NCBI GenBank assembly: GCA_947494565.1
Contig: CANLVG010000005.1
Location: 1 to 64,000, forward strand
Source: an uncultured Flavobacteriaceae bacterium
GTDB taxonomy: Bacteria; Bacteroidota; Bacteroidia; Flavobacteriales; Flavobacteriaceae
Direction: 5' to 3'
DNA length: 64,000 nucleotides
Shown: in pieces, positions 1-9,339 of the stretch
How positions within the stretch are numbered: position 1 is the stretch's first letter
Layout of the letters: the number at the start of each line of letters is the position of its first letter
Notes under the pieces: generated by a model
Database searches by the model: none
The model's input: only the letters and a program-made list of their open reading frames with translations
What the model was told of the DNA's origin: nothing
Made by a program: the position numbers and the translations under genes

Positions 1-24
1 AGTGGGAGAGTAGGTCGCCGCCTT
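1..24 (+). rRNA. rrf: 5S ribosomal RNA, 3' end (partial)
   Basis: The first bases (GGGAGAGTAGGTCGCCGCC at about 4-22) match the conserved 3' strand of bacterial 5S rRNA as found in Flavobacteriia. The gene is cut by the window edge, so only the tail is visible. A strong intrinsic terminator follows at once, as expected at the end of an rRNA operon. The exact 3' end is uncertain by a few bases. Confidence 0.8.
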
Positions 25-29
25 GCTCG

Positions 30-69
30 AAAGGTCCGTGCATCAATAGATGTTCGGACCTTTTTTTTT
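30..69 (+). terminator. Terminator of the rRNA operon
   Basis: The stem AAAGGTCCG (30-38) pairs with CGGACCTTT (55-63), extended inside by GCATC/GATGT-type pairing around an AATA loop. A run of nine T follows. It sits directly behind the 5S tail. Confidence 0.9.
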
Positions 70-113
70 ACCGGAACAAACCCTTTTCGCTATATTTATT
101 GAAAAGGGATACC

Positions 114-1703
114 ATGCTATATCGAACAACCTTCTTTCTTACCTTGTTATTCACATTATTTCAGTCGGCTTGTAAAGAGGTGCCGCCAATAGTGAAGAAA
201 AAACCAAATGTAGTTTTTATCCTTGTAGATGATCTCGGACTTGTCGATTTAGGGGTAACGGGAAGCAGCTACTACGAAACACCACATATCAACGGCTTGG
301 CCAAGCAGGGAATGATTTTCACCCAAGGGTACGCGGCAAGTAGGGTTTGTAGTCCGTCAAGAGCCAGTATCATGACAGGTAAATTCACTGCACGCCACGG
401 TATTACCGACTGGATCGGTGCCAAATCTGGAGAGGCATGGCGTGAACACAATAGACATGATAAGTTACTTCCGGCAGCATACGTTCATAATTTACCGAAA
501 GACGATATCAGCTTGGCCGAAGCGATGAAAGATGGAGGGTATGCCACTTTCTTTTCAGGAAAATGGCATTTGGGAAGCGAAGGTTCTTATCCTGAAGATC
601 ACGGATTCGATAGTAATGTCGGGGGTTGGGACAAGGGGAGTCCTATTGGAGGGTATTTTTCCCCTTGGGAAAATCCCAAATTGGAAAACAGAAACGATGG
701 TGAAAATCTTTCGATGCGCTTGGCGCAAGAAACCGCTTCATTCATAAAAAAGAATACAGAGGTTCCGTTCTTTGCTTTTCTATCATTTTATGCCGTTCAT
801 GGACCTATTCAGACCACAAGGGCCAAATGGCAAAAGTATCGTGACAAGGCAAATGCATCGGATATTGCCGATAAAGGATATCAAATGGAACGCGTATTGC
901 CTATCAGAGTTGTTCAGGATAATCCCATTTATGCCGGACTTGTTGAAAGTATGGATGAAGCGGTCGGGTTAGTTTTAAACACCTTGGTCGAAGCAGGTAT
1001 CGATGATAATACTATTGTCATCTTTACTTCCGATAATGGTGGGGTGGCATCGGGTGATGCTTTTTCCACTTCGAATTTACCGCTACGTGGGGGCAAGGGG
1101 TACCAATGGGAAGGAGGAATACGCGAACCATATTTTATAAGAGTACCCTGGCTGCGGTCTAAGGGAATCGAGAATGATTATCCGGTAACCGGTGCCGATT
1201 TCTATCCTACGATATTGGATTTGGTTGGTTTGGATCCTCTTCCGGATCAACATGTTGATGGAATTAGTCTGAAGCCCGTATTGGAAGGGAAGAAGATGAC
1301 CGTAAAGCGTCCCTTGTATTGGCATTATCCACACTACGGAAATCAAGGTGGTGAACCTTCATCCATTCTTCAGGAAGCCGGTTGGAAACTCATTCACTAC
1401 TGGGAAGATGATCATGATGAACTCTATCAACTTGCTACCGACGTGGAAGAACGAAATGATTTGGCTGAAGCGTATCCGGAAATGAAAATCGCTATGCGCC
1501 AGAAACTGATGGAATGGCTCACCCAGGTCGGCGCAAATCTTCCTGAAAAAGATTTGGATTACGATGCTGAAAAAGCGGCGCAGCGTTCCAGAGACATGGT
1601 AGAGAAAAAATGGCCTTCCTTGGAAAAGCAACGATTGGATTTTCTCTCAACAGACTTCGAGCCCAATGCGGATTGGTGGGGTAGCAAGGTTACCAAAGAT
1701 TGA
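114..1703 (+). CDS. Sulfatase, Cys-type S1 family, predicted lipoprotein
   Basis: A 529-residue formylglycine-dependent sulfatase that should hydrolyse sulfate esters, probably on sulfated polysaccharides or their oligosaccharides. Visible motifs are the metal-binding pair DD at 39-40 (VFILVDDLG), the CSPSR signature with C79 as the residue converted to formylglycine and R83, the FSGKWHLG lysine motif, and TSDNGG. The N-terminus is hydrophobic and ends in FQSAC, a loose lipobox with C20, so the enzyme is probably lipid-anchored. The ATG at 114 is chosen over an in-frame TTG at 99 because it starts directly at the signal peptide. The maturase is not in this window. The gene stands alone between the rRNA operon and convergent gltD (8 bp apart). 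The substrate cannot be read from sequence. Confidence 0.9.
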   Translation: MLYRTTFFLTLLFTLFQSACKEVPPIVKKKPNVVFILVDDLGLVDLGVTGSSYYETPHINGLAKQGMIFTQGYAASRVCSPSRASIMTGKFTARHGITDWIGAKSGEAWREHNRHDKLLPAAYVHNLPKDDISLAEAMKDGGYATFFSGKWHLGSEGSYPEDHGFDSNVGGWDKGSPIGGYFSPWENPKLENRNDGENLSMRLAQETASFIKKNTEVPFFAFLSFYAVHGPIQTTRAKWQKYRDKANASDIADKGYQMERVLPIRVVQDNPIYAGLVESMDEAVGLVLNTLVEAGIDDNTIVIFTSDNGGVASGDAFSTSNLPLRGGKGYQWEGGIREPYFIRVPWLRSKGIENDYPVTGADFYPTILDLVGLDPLPDQHVDGISLKPVLEGKKMTVKRPLYWHYPHYGNQGGEPSSILQEAGWKLIHYWEDDHDELYQLATDVEERNDLAEAYPEMKIAMRQKLMEWLTQVGANLPEKDLDYDAEKAAQRSRDMVEKKWPSLEKQRLDFLSTDFEPNADWWGSKVTKD

Positions 1704-1711
1704 ATTGAATC

Positions 1712-3178
1712 CTATATTCTTGGTAGATCGCCTTCTCCTTTAAGGGGTAACAACGATTCTCCCATTAAGTATTTATCTACATGATAAGCAGCTTGCCTGC
1801 CCTCCGAAATCGCCCAGACAATCAATGATTGGCCTCGACGTTGGTCACCAGCGGCAAAAACACCTGGAACATTGGTCATGTAATCGTTTTCCGATGCCTT
1901 TATATTGGTTCTTGAATCGGTTTCAAGGCCAAGTTGTTCAGCAATGCTCATTTCAGAACCAGTAAATCCGAGCGCCAATAGCGCCAACTCACACTTCCAT
2001 TCTTTTTCTGTACCCTCGATTTCCTTCAATTGAGGTCGCTGCCCAGGAACTTTAATCCATTCTACTTCAGCGGTTACAAGACCTTTTAGGTTTCCTTTTT
2101 CATCACCAAGAAACCGTTTGGTCGAAATACTAAAGAATCGTTCGGCACCTTCCTTATGGGAAGAACTTGTGCGCAGACGCATAGGCCAAAAGGGCCATGG
2201 TTGGTTTTCGGGTCTTTCCGTAGTGGCCATCGGCATAATCTCGAAATTGGAGACCGATTTTGCCCCGTGTCGAAACGAAGTACCGATACAATCCGATCCC
2301 GTATCACCACCACCGATAACGATTACATCTTTGTCGGTTGCTTTGATTTCTTTCTTAAAGTTCGTGACTCCATCGACACGTCTATTATTTTGGGAAAGAA
2401 AATCCATAGCCTGTACAACGCCATTTAGGTCGGCCCCTTCTATAGGGAGTTTTCGTCGTATGGTAGCACCTCCTGAGAGCACTACGGCATCAAAATCATT
2501 GTTCAGTTCATCGGCCCTGATGTCTTTACCGACATGTATACCACATTTGAAAGTGATTCCCTCTTCCTCCAAAACGTTCAATCTGCGATCGATAACGTGC
2601 TTTTCCATTTTAAAATCAGGGATACCGTAGCGCAATAATCCGCCTGGTTTTTCGTCCCGTTCAAAAACGGTCACTAAGTGACCCGCCCGATTTAATTGTT
2701 GGGCAGCGGCCAGTCCCGCAGGACCTGAACCGACAACGGCCACCTTTTTACCTGTCCTTACGGCAGGGGTTTGTGCGGTAATCCAGCCTTTTTCAAAAGC
2801 GGTTTCGACAATATTTTTTTCAATATTCTCTATTGATACCGGGTCTTCATTGATACCCAATACACATGCTTCTTCACATGGGGCGGGGCACAGCCTGCCA
2901 GTAAACTCTGGGAAGTTGTTGGTAGAATGTAAGATGTGGGCCGCCTTTTCCCATTTCCCTCTATAAACCGCGTCATTGAAGTCGGGAATCAAATTGCCAA
3001 GCGGACAACCACTATGACAAAAAGGAATACCGCAATCCATACATCGCGCACCCTGATCTTTGAGTTCTTTTTCCGGCATGGGAATCGTGAACTCTTTATA
3101 ATTCTTTACCCGCTCTTCAACCGGGGCATATGCTTCTACTTTTCTATCGAACTCCAAAAATCCTGTAATCTTTCCCAT
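1712..3178 (-). CDS. gltD: Glutamate synthase (NADPH) small subunit
   Basis: A 488-residue beta subunit of GOGAT. It passes electrons from NADPH through FAD and Fe-S centres to the large subunit, which makes glutamate from glutamine and 2-oxoglutarate in the cytoplasm. The N-terminal Fe-S domain has cysteines C46, C49, C54, C58 and C97, C101, C105. An FAD-binding GSGPAG motif lies at about 150-155 and an NADPH-binding GGGDTG motif near the middle. Length is normal for the family. It lies 8 bp downstream of gltB and is surely co-transcribed with it. Confidence 0.97.
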   Translation of the reverse strand: MGKITGFLEFDRKVEAYAPVEERVKNYKEFTIPMPEKELKDQGARCMDCGIPFCHSGCPLGNLIPDFNDAVYRGKWEKAAHILHSTNNFPEFTGRLCPAPCEEACVLGINEDPVSIENIEKNIVETAFEKGWITAQTPAVRTGKKVAVVGSGPAGLAAAQQLNRAGHLVTVFERDEKPGGLLRYGIPDFKMEKHVIDRRLNVLEEEGITFKCGIHVGKDIRADELNNDFDAVVLSGGATIRRKLPIEGADLNGVVQAMDFLSQNNRRVDGVTNFKKEIKATDKDVIVIGGGDTGSDCIGTSFRHGAKSVSNFEIMPMATTERPENQPWPFWPMRLRTSSSHKEGAERFFSISTKRFLGDEKGNLKGLVTAEVEWIKVPGQRPQLKEIEGTEKEWKCELALLALGFTGSEMSIAEQLGLETDSRTNIKASENDYMTNVPGVFAAGDQRRGQSLIVWAISEGRQAAYHVDKYLMGESLLPLKGEGDLPRI

Positions 3179-3186
3179 GTCTCGAT

Positions 3187-6100
3187 TTATATAGTTTCCA
3201 ATTTTTCTTTCTCCAAACGAATCAAGGCCTGTTTGTATTCCTCAGGGAATACCTTGATGAATTTCGGAAGGTACTCTTCCCAGTTTTCCAAAATGCGCTG
3301 GGCTAAGGGACTCATGGTATAGTTATAATGACTTTCGATAAGGTCCTTTAACTGCGCAATATCCTTATCTTCTTCCACTTTTAGTAAATTGAGGGAATCA
3401 GAGTTGCATTTTGTCCTAAAGGTATTTTTCTCGTCGAAAACGTAGGCGATACCGCCACTCATTCCCGCACCAAAATTTCTTCCTACGTCACCTAAAATAA
3501 CGGCCACCCCTCCGGTCATATATTCACAGCCATGGTCACCGATACCTTCAACAACGGCCTTTGCACCCGAATTTCGAACGCAAAAACGCTCCCCGGCTTT
3601 TCCGTTAATGTAGGCCCTTCCTGCTGTGGCTCCATACAACGTCACGTTGCCTGTTATCACATTGTCTTCGGGAATAATGGTGGCGCCATCGGGTACTTTG
3701 ATAACCAATTTGGCGCCCGACAAGCCCTTTCCAAGATAATCGTTCGTATTGCCGTTTACGGTCAAGGTCAGTCCTCTTGTGGCGAAGGCCCCAAAACTCT
3801 GGCCGGCCGAGCCTGTAAAGTTGAGGCGCAGGGTATTGATGGGTAGCCCCTGTGCTCCGTAAACCTTGGAGATTTCATTACTGATTATGGCTCCTACTGC
3901 GCGATCCGTATTTTTTATGGGATAGTCCAATGTCAATTTTTCTTTGCGAAATAATGATGGATTGGCCTTGCCAATAATATCAAATTCAATGGATTTATCC
4001 ACATCATGTTGCTGCGGTTGGGTATTGTAAAATTTAGTTCCCGCTGGCACATCTACTTGATGTAGAATCGGTGTTAAGTCGATTCCAGCAGCCTTGTAGT
4101 GATCAAGGGCCTTCTTCCGGTCTAACTTCTCTACCTGGCCTACCATTTCATTGACGGTTCTAAACCCTAACTGCGCCATGATTTCCCGAAGCTCTTGGGC
4201 CACGAAATACATGTAGTTCACGACGTGTTCCGGTTTGCCCTCGAATTTTTTGCGCAATTCAGGATTCTGCGTTGCGATACCTACGGGACAGGTGTTCAAA
4301 TGACAGACACGCATCATGATACAACCTGAGGCTACCAATGGAGCGGTCGCAAAACCGAACTCTTCGGCTCCCAACAAACAGGCAACGGCAACATCTCTAC
4401 CAGTCTTCAACTGACCATCACACTCTAATACTATTCTATTGCGAAGGTCGTTCATGACCAGCGTCTGCTGTGCTTCTGCAATTCCTAACTCCCAAGGCAG
4501 TCCGGCATGCTTCAGTGATGTTAATGGAGAAGCACCGGTACCCCCGTCGAAGCCCGAGATCAATACCACATCCGCCTTTGCTTTGGCAACACCGGCAGCA
4601 ACGGTACCGACACCTACTTCGGACACCAATTTGACATTGATCCTCGCTTTGCGGTTAGCTGATTTCAAATCGTAAATCAGTTGGGACAAATCTTCAATGG
4701 AATAAATATCGTGATGTGGCGGTGGCGAAATCAATCCAACGTAAGGGGTGGAATTTCTAGTTTTGGCGATAGCCGGATTTACCTTAGGTCCCGGAAGTTG
4801 TCCTCCTTCCCCAGGTTTTGCCCCTTGGGCCATTTTAATTTGTATCTCTTGTGCGTTGGTCAGGTAATTCGATGTTACCCCAAAACGTCCTGAAGCTACT
4901 TGCTTGATGGCACTGTTGCGCCAATCACCGGTCGCATTTCTATAAAACCGTTCTTCCTCTTCACCCCCTTCACCGGAATTACTCTTCCCGCCGATACGGT
5001 TCATCGCGATTGCCAAGTTTTCATGTGCTTCCTTACTAATAGAACCGTAAGACATCGCACCGGTTTTAAAGCGCTTGACAATTTCTGTCCAAGGCTCTAC
5101 CTCTTCAATTGGAATAGGGTCATATTTAGAAAACTCGAATAAGCCTCGAATGGTCATTAGGTTTTTCGATTGCTCGTTCACCATATCGGAGAATTCTTTA
5201 TAACTGGCCGGTTCATTGTTCCGGACCGCATTTTGAAGTTTTGCAATTGACAACGGATTGAACATATGCTTTTCGCCATCTCGCCTCCAACGGTATTCCC
5301 CACCCATCTCCAAGTCGAGATTGGCGGCAACTTCTTTTTTGGCAAAGGCCTTCGCGTGACGTTTCGCAATTTCCTTTTCTATTTCATACAGTCCGATACC
5401 CTGAATTCTGGTCGGTGTATTGGGGAAATACTTTTCTACCACTTTGGTGTTGATTCCGATACATTCAAACAGTTGTGACCCCCTATAGGAGTTCAAAGTA
5501 GAGATTCCTATTTTATTCATTACTTTGAGAATACCCTTTCCAACCGCCTTATTATAATTCTCTATGGCTTCATCAAAGGTGTACTCGGTAATATCCAATT
5601 CCTCTATTTGTTCTCCAATGATTTCGTTGACCAAGTACGGATTAATAGCACTTGCCCCGAAACCGAACAATAGGGCGAAATGATGCACTTCACGAGGTTC
5701 AGCCGATTCGATAATGATACTGAGCTTCGAACGTTTGCCCAATTTTTGCAACCCACTATTTACGTATGACAATGCCAAAAGCGGTGGAATGGGAGCTTCT
5801 TTTTCATTTACATTTCTGTCGGATAATATGATGATGTTCGCTTCATCGTCGACTGCTTCGGAAGCTTGCTTTAGAATAGATTCCAGAGCATCTTCCAATC
5901 CATTGTGTCCCCTTTCAATTTCGTAAAGTGTCGGAATGGATACTACTTTGTAATCGGGACTAACATCATAGTTTTTGATTTTATCCAAATCTTCTTTGGA
6001 GATGACCGGATTCTGAATTTTAAGTTTTCTACAATGCAGTTCGTTGAAATCAAAAATATTGTAGTCGCTACCTAGAGTAAGACTGATGTCGGTAATCAAC

Positions 6101-7695
6101 TCTTCTCGAATACCATCAAGCGGAGGGTTGGTGACCTGCGCGAAAAGTTGCTTAAAATAGTTGTAAATGAGTTGTGGCCGTTCCGATAAGACGGCAATCG
6201 GGGTGTCCGATCCCATCGAACCAATAGGTTCTTTGGCATTTTTTCCCATGGGAAGAATAATGGTATTAATATCTTCCAAGGTATAGCCAAAAACCGATTT
6301 CCGCTTCTCTAAAGTTGCTTCACCTAGGAAGAGCGGGCAATCGTTATATGGAATGTCCTTTAAGTGCACTAAATTCTTATCCAACCACTTTTTGTATGGA
6401 TGTCTCTTCGCGATATCCTCCTTGATTTCCTCATCGTTTACGATTCGGCCTTCCTCCATGTTCACCAAGAACATTTTTCCAGGTTCTAGCCTTCCATGGA
6501 ATTCTACATTTTTAGGTTCGATATCCACGACTCCTACTTCAGATGACATGATTACATAATCATCCTTCGTAACGGTGTATCGGGAAGGCCGTAGTCCGTT
6601 TCGATCCAAAACGGCCCCGATATAATTTCCATCTGTAAAAGGTACCGAGGCTGGCCCATCCCACGGTTCCATCATGCACGAATGATATTCATAGAAAGCC
6701 CGTTTGGCTTCAGACATGTTGTCATTCTTTTCCCAAGCTTCAGGGACCAATATCATCATGACTTCAGGCAATGAGCGGCCGGTCATTAGTAATAGCTCGA
6801 CAACCATATCCATTGTGGCGGAATCCGATTTTCCCGGGAGTATAATGGGAAGAATATTCTTGATCTCTTCTCCAAACCAATCGCTTTTGAGCAGTTCTTC
6901 CCTCGAGCGCATCCGAGATACATTACCTCTTAGGGTATTGATTTCCCCATTGTGGCACATATACCTGAAGGGCTGGGCCAGATCCCAAGTTGGGAAGGTG
7001 TTGGTAGAAAATCGTTGATGTACCAAAGAAAGCCTTGTAACGACCCTAGGGTCCATGAGGTCTTTATAATACAGGCTGATGTCCTTGGGCATCAATAGAC
7101 CTTTGAAAATGATAATTTTCGTAGATAAGCTGGGGAGATAGAAAAACTGACTTTCGGAAAGTTTAGAGTTGATAATATGATGTTCCGTAACCTTTCTAGC
7201 TATAAAAAGTTTGAGATTGAATTGAAATTCATCTTGATTCTTGTTTTCCTTTGCGACGAACAGTTGTTTGACAAAGGGTTCCGTTTCCATGGCGATTCGA
7301 CCCGGTACCGATCGATTGACCGGAACATCGCGCCAACCTAGAAGCTGAAGCCCTTGTTCTTTAATGTTCTTTTCGAAAACGGAAATGCAATACTCTCGCT
7401 GATTCTCTTTCTGCGGTAAAAAGACATTGCTGACAGCATAATCTCCTGGTTCGGGAAGTTCGAAACTGCAAACGTCCTTAAAAAAATTATGTGGGATATC
7501 AATTAGAATTCCTGCGCCATCACCCGTTTTTCCATCTGCGCTAACCGCCCCGCGATGTTCTAGCTTGTCCAAGATTTCCAAAGCCTTATGAATTATGTCA
7601 TTCGACTTTTTACCCTTCAAGCTACATATGAAACCTGCTCCGCAATTGTCATGTTCAAAATCTGGCAGGTACAATCCTTGTTTTCTCAATGTCAT
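3187..7695 (-). CDS. gltB: Glutamate synthase large subunit
   Basis: A 1502-residue alpha subunit of GOGAT. The class II glutamine amidotransferase domain is N-terminal, with a short propeptide ending before catalytic C18 in the DNCGAGF motif. The central and FMN-binding synthase domains follow (GGKSNSGEGG motif), and a 3Fe-4S cysteine cluster CxxxxxCxxxxC (CHLNTCPVG region) lies near residues 1124-1138. The C-terminus holds the glycine-rich beta-helix domain. Ammonia released by the first domain is channelled to 2-oxoglutarate. It is first gene of the gltBD operon. I found no clear TAnnTTTG promoter in the 216 bases upstream. Confidence 0.97.
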   Translation of the reverse strand: MTLRKQGLYLPDFEHDNCGAGFICSLKGKKSNDIIHKALEILDKLEHRGAVSADGKTGDGAGILIDIPHNFFKDVCSFELPEPGDYAVSNVFLPQKENQREYCISVFEKNIKEQGLQLLGWRDVPVNRSVPGRIAMETEPFVKQLFVAKENKNQDEFQFNLKLFIARKVTEHHIINSKLSESQFFYLPSLSTKIIIFKGLLMPKDISLYYKDLMDPRVVTRLSLVHQRFSTNTFPTWDLAQPFRYMCHNGEINTLRGNVSRMRSREELLKSDWFGEEIKNILPIILPGKSDSATMDMVVELLLMTGRSLPEVMMILVPEAWEKNDNMSEAKRAFYEYHSCMMEPWDGPASVPFTDGNYIGAVLDRNGLRPSRYTVTKDDYVIMSSEVGVVDIEPKNVEFHGRLEPGKMFLVNMEEGRIVNDEEIKEDIAKRHPYKKWLDKNLVHLKDIPYNDCPLFLGEATLEKRKSVFGYTLEDINTIILPMGKNAKEPIGSMGSDTPIAVLSERPQLIYNYFKQLFAQVTNPPLDGIREELITDISLTLGSDYNIFDFNELHCRKLKIQNPVISKEDLDKIKNYDVSPDYKVVSIPTLYEIERGHNGLEDALESILKQASEAVDDEANIIILSDRNVNEKEAPIPPLLALSYVNSGLQKLGKRSKLSIIIESAEPREVHHFALLFGFGASAINPYLVNEIIGEQIEELDITEYTFDEAIENYNKAVGKGILKVMNKIGISTLNSYRGSQLFECIGINTKVVEKYFPNTPTRIQGIGLYEIEKEIAKRHAKAFAKKEVAANLDLEMGGEYRWRRDGEKHMFNPLSIAKLQNAVRNNEPASYKEFSDMVNEQSKNLMTIRGLFEFSKYDPIPIEEVEPWTEIVKRFKTGAMSYGSISKEAHENLAIAMNRIGGKSNSGEGGEEEERFYRNATGDWRNSAIKQVASGRFGVTSNYLTNAQEIQIKMAQGAKPGEGGQLPGPKVNPAIAKTRNSTPYVGLISPPPHHDIYSIEDLSQLIYDLKSANRKARINVKLVSEVGVGTVAAGVAKAKADVVLISGFDGGTGASPLTSLKHAGLPWELGIAEAQQTLVMNDLRNRIVLECDGQLKTGRDVAVACLLGAEEFGFATAPLVASGCIMMRVCHLNTCPVGIATQNPELRKKFEGKPEHVVNYMYFVAQELREIMAQLGFRTVNEMVGQVEKLDRKKALDHYKAAGIDLTPILHQVDVPAGTKFYNTQPQQHDVDKSIEFDIIGKANPSLFRKEKLTLDYPIKNTDRAVGAIISNEISKVYGAQGLPINTLRLNFTGSAGQSFGAFATRGLTLTVNGNTNDYLGKGLSGAKLVIKVPDGATIIPEDNVITGNVTLYGATAGRAYINGKAGERFCVRNSGAKAVVEGIGDHGCEYMTGGVAVILGDVGRNFGAGMSGGIAYVFDEKNTFRTKCNSDSLNLLKVEEDKDIAQLKDLIESHYNYTMSPLAQRILENWEEYLPKFIKVFPEEYKQALIRLEKEKLETI

Positions 7696-7911
7696 GTTCT
7701 AAATCTTTATCGCTGCACCGTCATTATTTTTTGACGACGACAGCTTATAAAAATATCACTTTTGTTGAACTATCCATGAAGATTAACATGGAATACAACA
7801 AAAAACACAACGATTGTAATATATCATAAGAAAATCTTAAAATTCGAAATTTTATCCCCTAAAAACTGAGATTATGATAATGCGATTTATCGGTTTTGAG
7901 TTAACTAGAGG
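7696..7911. other. Intergenic region upstream of gltB
   Basis: AT-rich and without a gene. It must hold the gltBD promoter, but I see no clean TAnnTTTG element on the minus strand and no convincing terminator for the acyl-CoA dehydrogenase side. Nothing else stands out. Confidence 0.4.
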
Positions 7912-9054
7912 TTAGTCTTTTAAAATACTCCTAGAGATGACGATTTTCTGGATTTCGGAAGTGCCCTCATAGATCTGCGTTATTTTCGCGTCACGCATCA
8001 GACGTTCAACATGATAGTCTTTTACGAACCCGTTACCACCATGTATCTGAACGGCTTCTACAGTCGTCTCCATGGCCACTTGGGAGGCATAGAGTTTGGC
8101 CATCGCACCGGAAAGATCATAATTGTGGTCATTATCTTTGTCCACTGCAGCTTTATAGACCAAATGTCTTGCAGCCTCGATTTGGGTATGCATATCGGCT
8201 AGTTTAAAGGCAATGGCCTGATGGTTGCTAATTTCGGTACCGAATGCCTTTCGTTCTTTAGAATACTTGAGCGCTAATTCATAGGCTCCTGCAGCAATGC
8301 CTAGTGCTTGGGCGGCGATACCGATTCGGCCGCCCGCCAGTGTTTTCATCGCGAATTTGAATCCGAAACCGTCTGCGCCGATTCTATTGGCCTTGGGTAC
8401 TTTCACATCATTGAATATCAAAGAATGCGTGTCACTGCCACGAATACCTAGTTTATTTTCTTTTGGGCCTATTTCAAAACCTTCCATACCCTTCTCAACA
8501 ATAAGTGCATTGATGCCTTTATGGCCTTTTTCCCTATCGGTCTGGGCTATGACGAGATACACTTCTGCGGTATTTCCATTGGTGATCCAGTTTTTGGTTC
8601 CGTTCAAGATATAGTGGTCACCTTTATCTATCGCAGTGGTTTTCTGTGATGTAGCATCACTACCTGCTTCCGGTTCCGATAGGCAAAAAGCACCTATTAC
8701 TTCGCCTGAGGCTAATCGGGTCAAGTACTTTTGTTTTTGTTCTTCCGTGCCATAGGTTTCCAGGCCATAGCATACCAATGAATTATTCACGGAGACCACT
8801 ACGGAAGCCGAGGCGTCTATTTTGGAAAGCTCTTCCATTGCGATGACATAGGAAAGGGTGTCCATGCCGCTACCGTTGTATTTAGGGTCCACCATCATCC
8901 CCATAAAACCAAGTTCGCCCAATTTCTTTACTTGCTCAACGGGAAAGCGTTGTTCTTCATCTCTTTCAATGACCTCGGGAAGCAATTCTTGCTGTGCAAA
9001 ATCCCGTGCGGCCTGCTGTATCATGAGGTGTTCTTCTGACAATGAAAAATCCAT
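7912..9054 (-). CDS. Short-chain acyl-CoA dehydrogenase
   Basis: A 381-residue FAD enzyme that introduces the trans-2 double bond into acyl-CoA thioesters and passes electrons to electron transfer flavoprotein. It has the full family pattern: N-terminal helical domain, FAD-contacting GAFCLSEPEAGSD and WITNG segments in the middle, and the IYEGTSEIQ motif at the C-terminus with the catalytic base E364. This resembles butyryl-CoA dehydrogenase. The ATG at 9054 is preferred over one 27 bases upstream, because MDFSLSEEH is the usual start and a TAnnTTTG element overlaps the upstream ATG. Its redox partner genes etfAB lie at 57.7-59.5 kb. Confidence 0.95.
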   Translation of the reverse strand: MDFSLSEEHLMIQQAARDFAQQELLPEVIERDEEQRFPVEQVKKLGELGFMGMMVDPKYNGSGMDTLSYVIAMEELSKIDASASVVVSVNNSLVCYGLETYGTEEQKQKYLTRLASGEVIGAFCLSEPEAGSDATSQKTTAIDKGDHYILNGTKNWITNGNTAEVYLVIAQTDREKGHKGINALIVEKGMEGFEIGPKENKLGIRGSDTHSLIFNDVKVPKANRIGADGFGFKFAMKTLAGGRIGIAAQALGIAAGAYELALKYSKERKAFGTEISNHQAIAFKLADMHTQIEAARHLVYKAAVDKDNDHNYDLSGAMAKLYASQVAMETTVEAVQIHGGNGFVKDYHVERLMRDAKITQIYEGTSEIQKIVISRSILKD

Positions 9055-9078
9055 AGTATAATTCTTTTTGAGTATGTG

Positions 9079-9086
9079 CAAAGATA
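9079..9086 (-). promoter_or_regulatory. -7 promoter element for the acyl-CoA dehydrogenase
   Basis: Read on the minus strand this is TATCTTTG, an exact match to the Bacteroidota -7 consensus TAnnTTTG, 24 bases before the chosen start. No clear TTG is seen at the -33 spacing, so only the -7 box is supported. Confidence 0.45.
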
Positions 9087-9165
9087 CATTTATGACCTAA
9101 AAAGCCGATGATTTGACCGAAGCTTTTTATAGCCGCATTTTTTTCTTCAGGAGTCAATTAAATTA

Positions 9166-9196
9166 TTGGCAAAACCCTAGCTATCATTTATATTTG
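9166..9196 (+). promoter_or_regulatory. Promoter of the amino-acid dehydrogenase-nhaD operon
   Basis: A -33 TTG (9166-9168) and -7 TATATTTG (9189-9196) are separated by 20 bases, the expected Bacteroidota layout. Transcription should begin near 9203, leaving a leader of about 137 nt before the start codon at 9340. Confidence 0.75.
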
Positions 9197-9202
9197 CCTG
9201 CA

Positions 9203-9339
9203 ACGCCGGTTTTAAATTGATTTAATATAAATACGCGATGAGGCAGCACTAACCCCTTTTGGGGGACAATGAAATTCTTGCATAGGAAACCGTTCAAAGC
9301 GGTAGTAATCGAATATTGGAATTAAATCAAAAGTAAAGA
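9203..9339 (+). promoter_or_regulatory. Long 5' leader with possible mini-ORF and hairpins
   Basis: The predicted untranslated leader contains a four-codon frame ATG-AGG-CAG-CAC-TAA (9238-9252). It runs straight into the hairpin CCCC-TTTT-GGGG at about 9253-9264. A second small stem ACCG/CGGT lies at about 9289-9303. No U-run follows the first hairpin, so it is not a classical terminator, and I do not recognise a riboswitch class. Confidence 0.3.

Noticed and set aside
2118-2630. Plus-strand frame of 170 residues opposite gltD
   Set aside because: A shadow of the well-supported gltD coding sequence, with no domain match.
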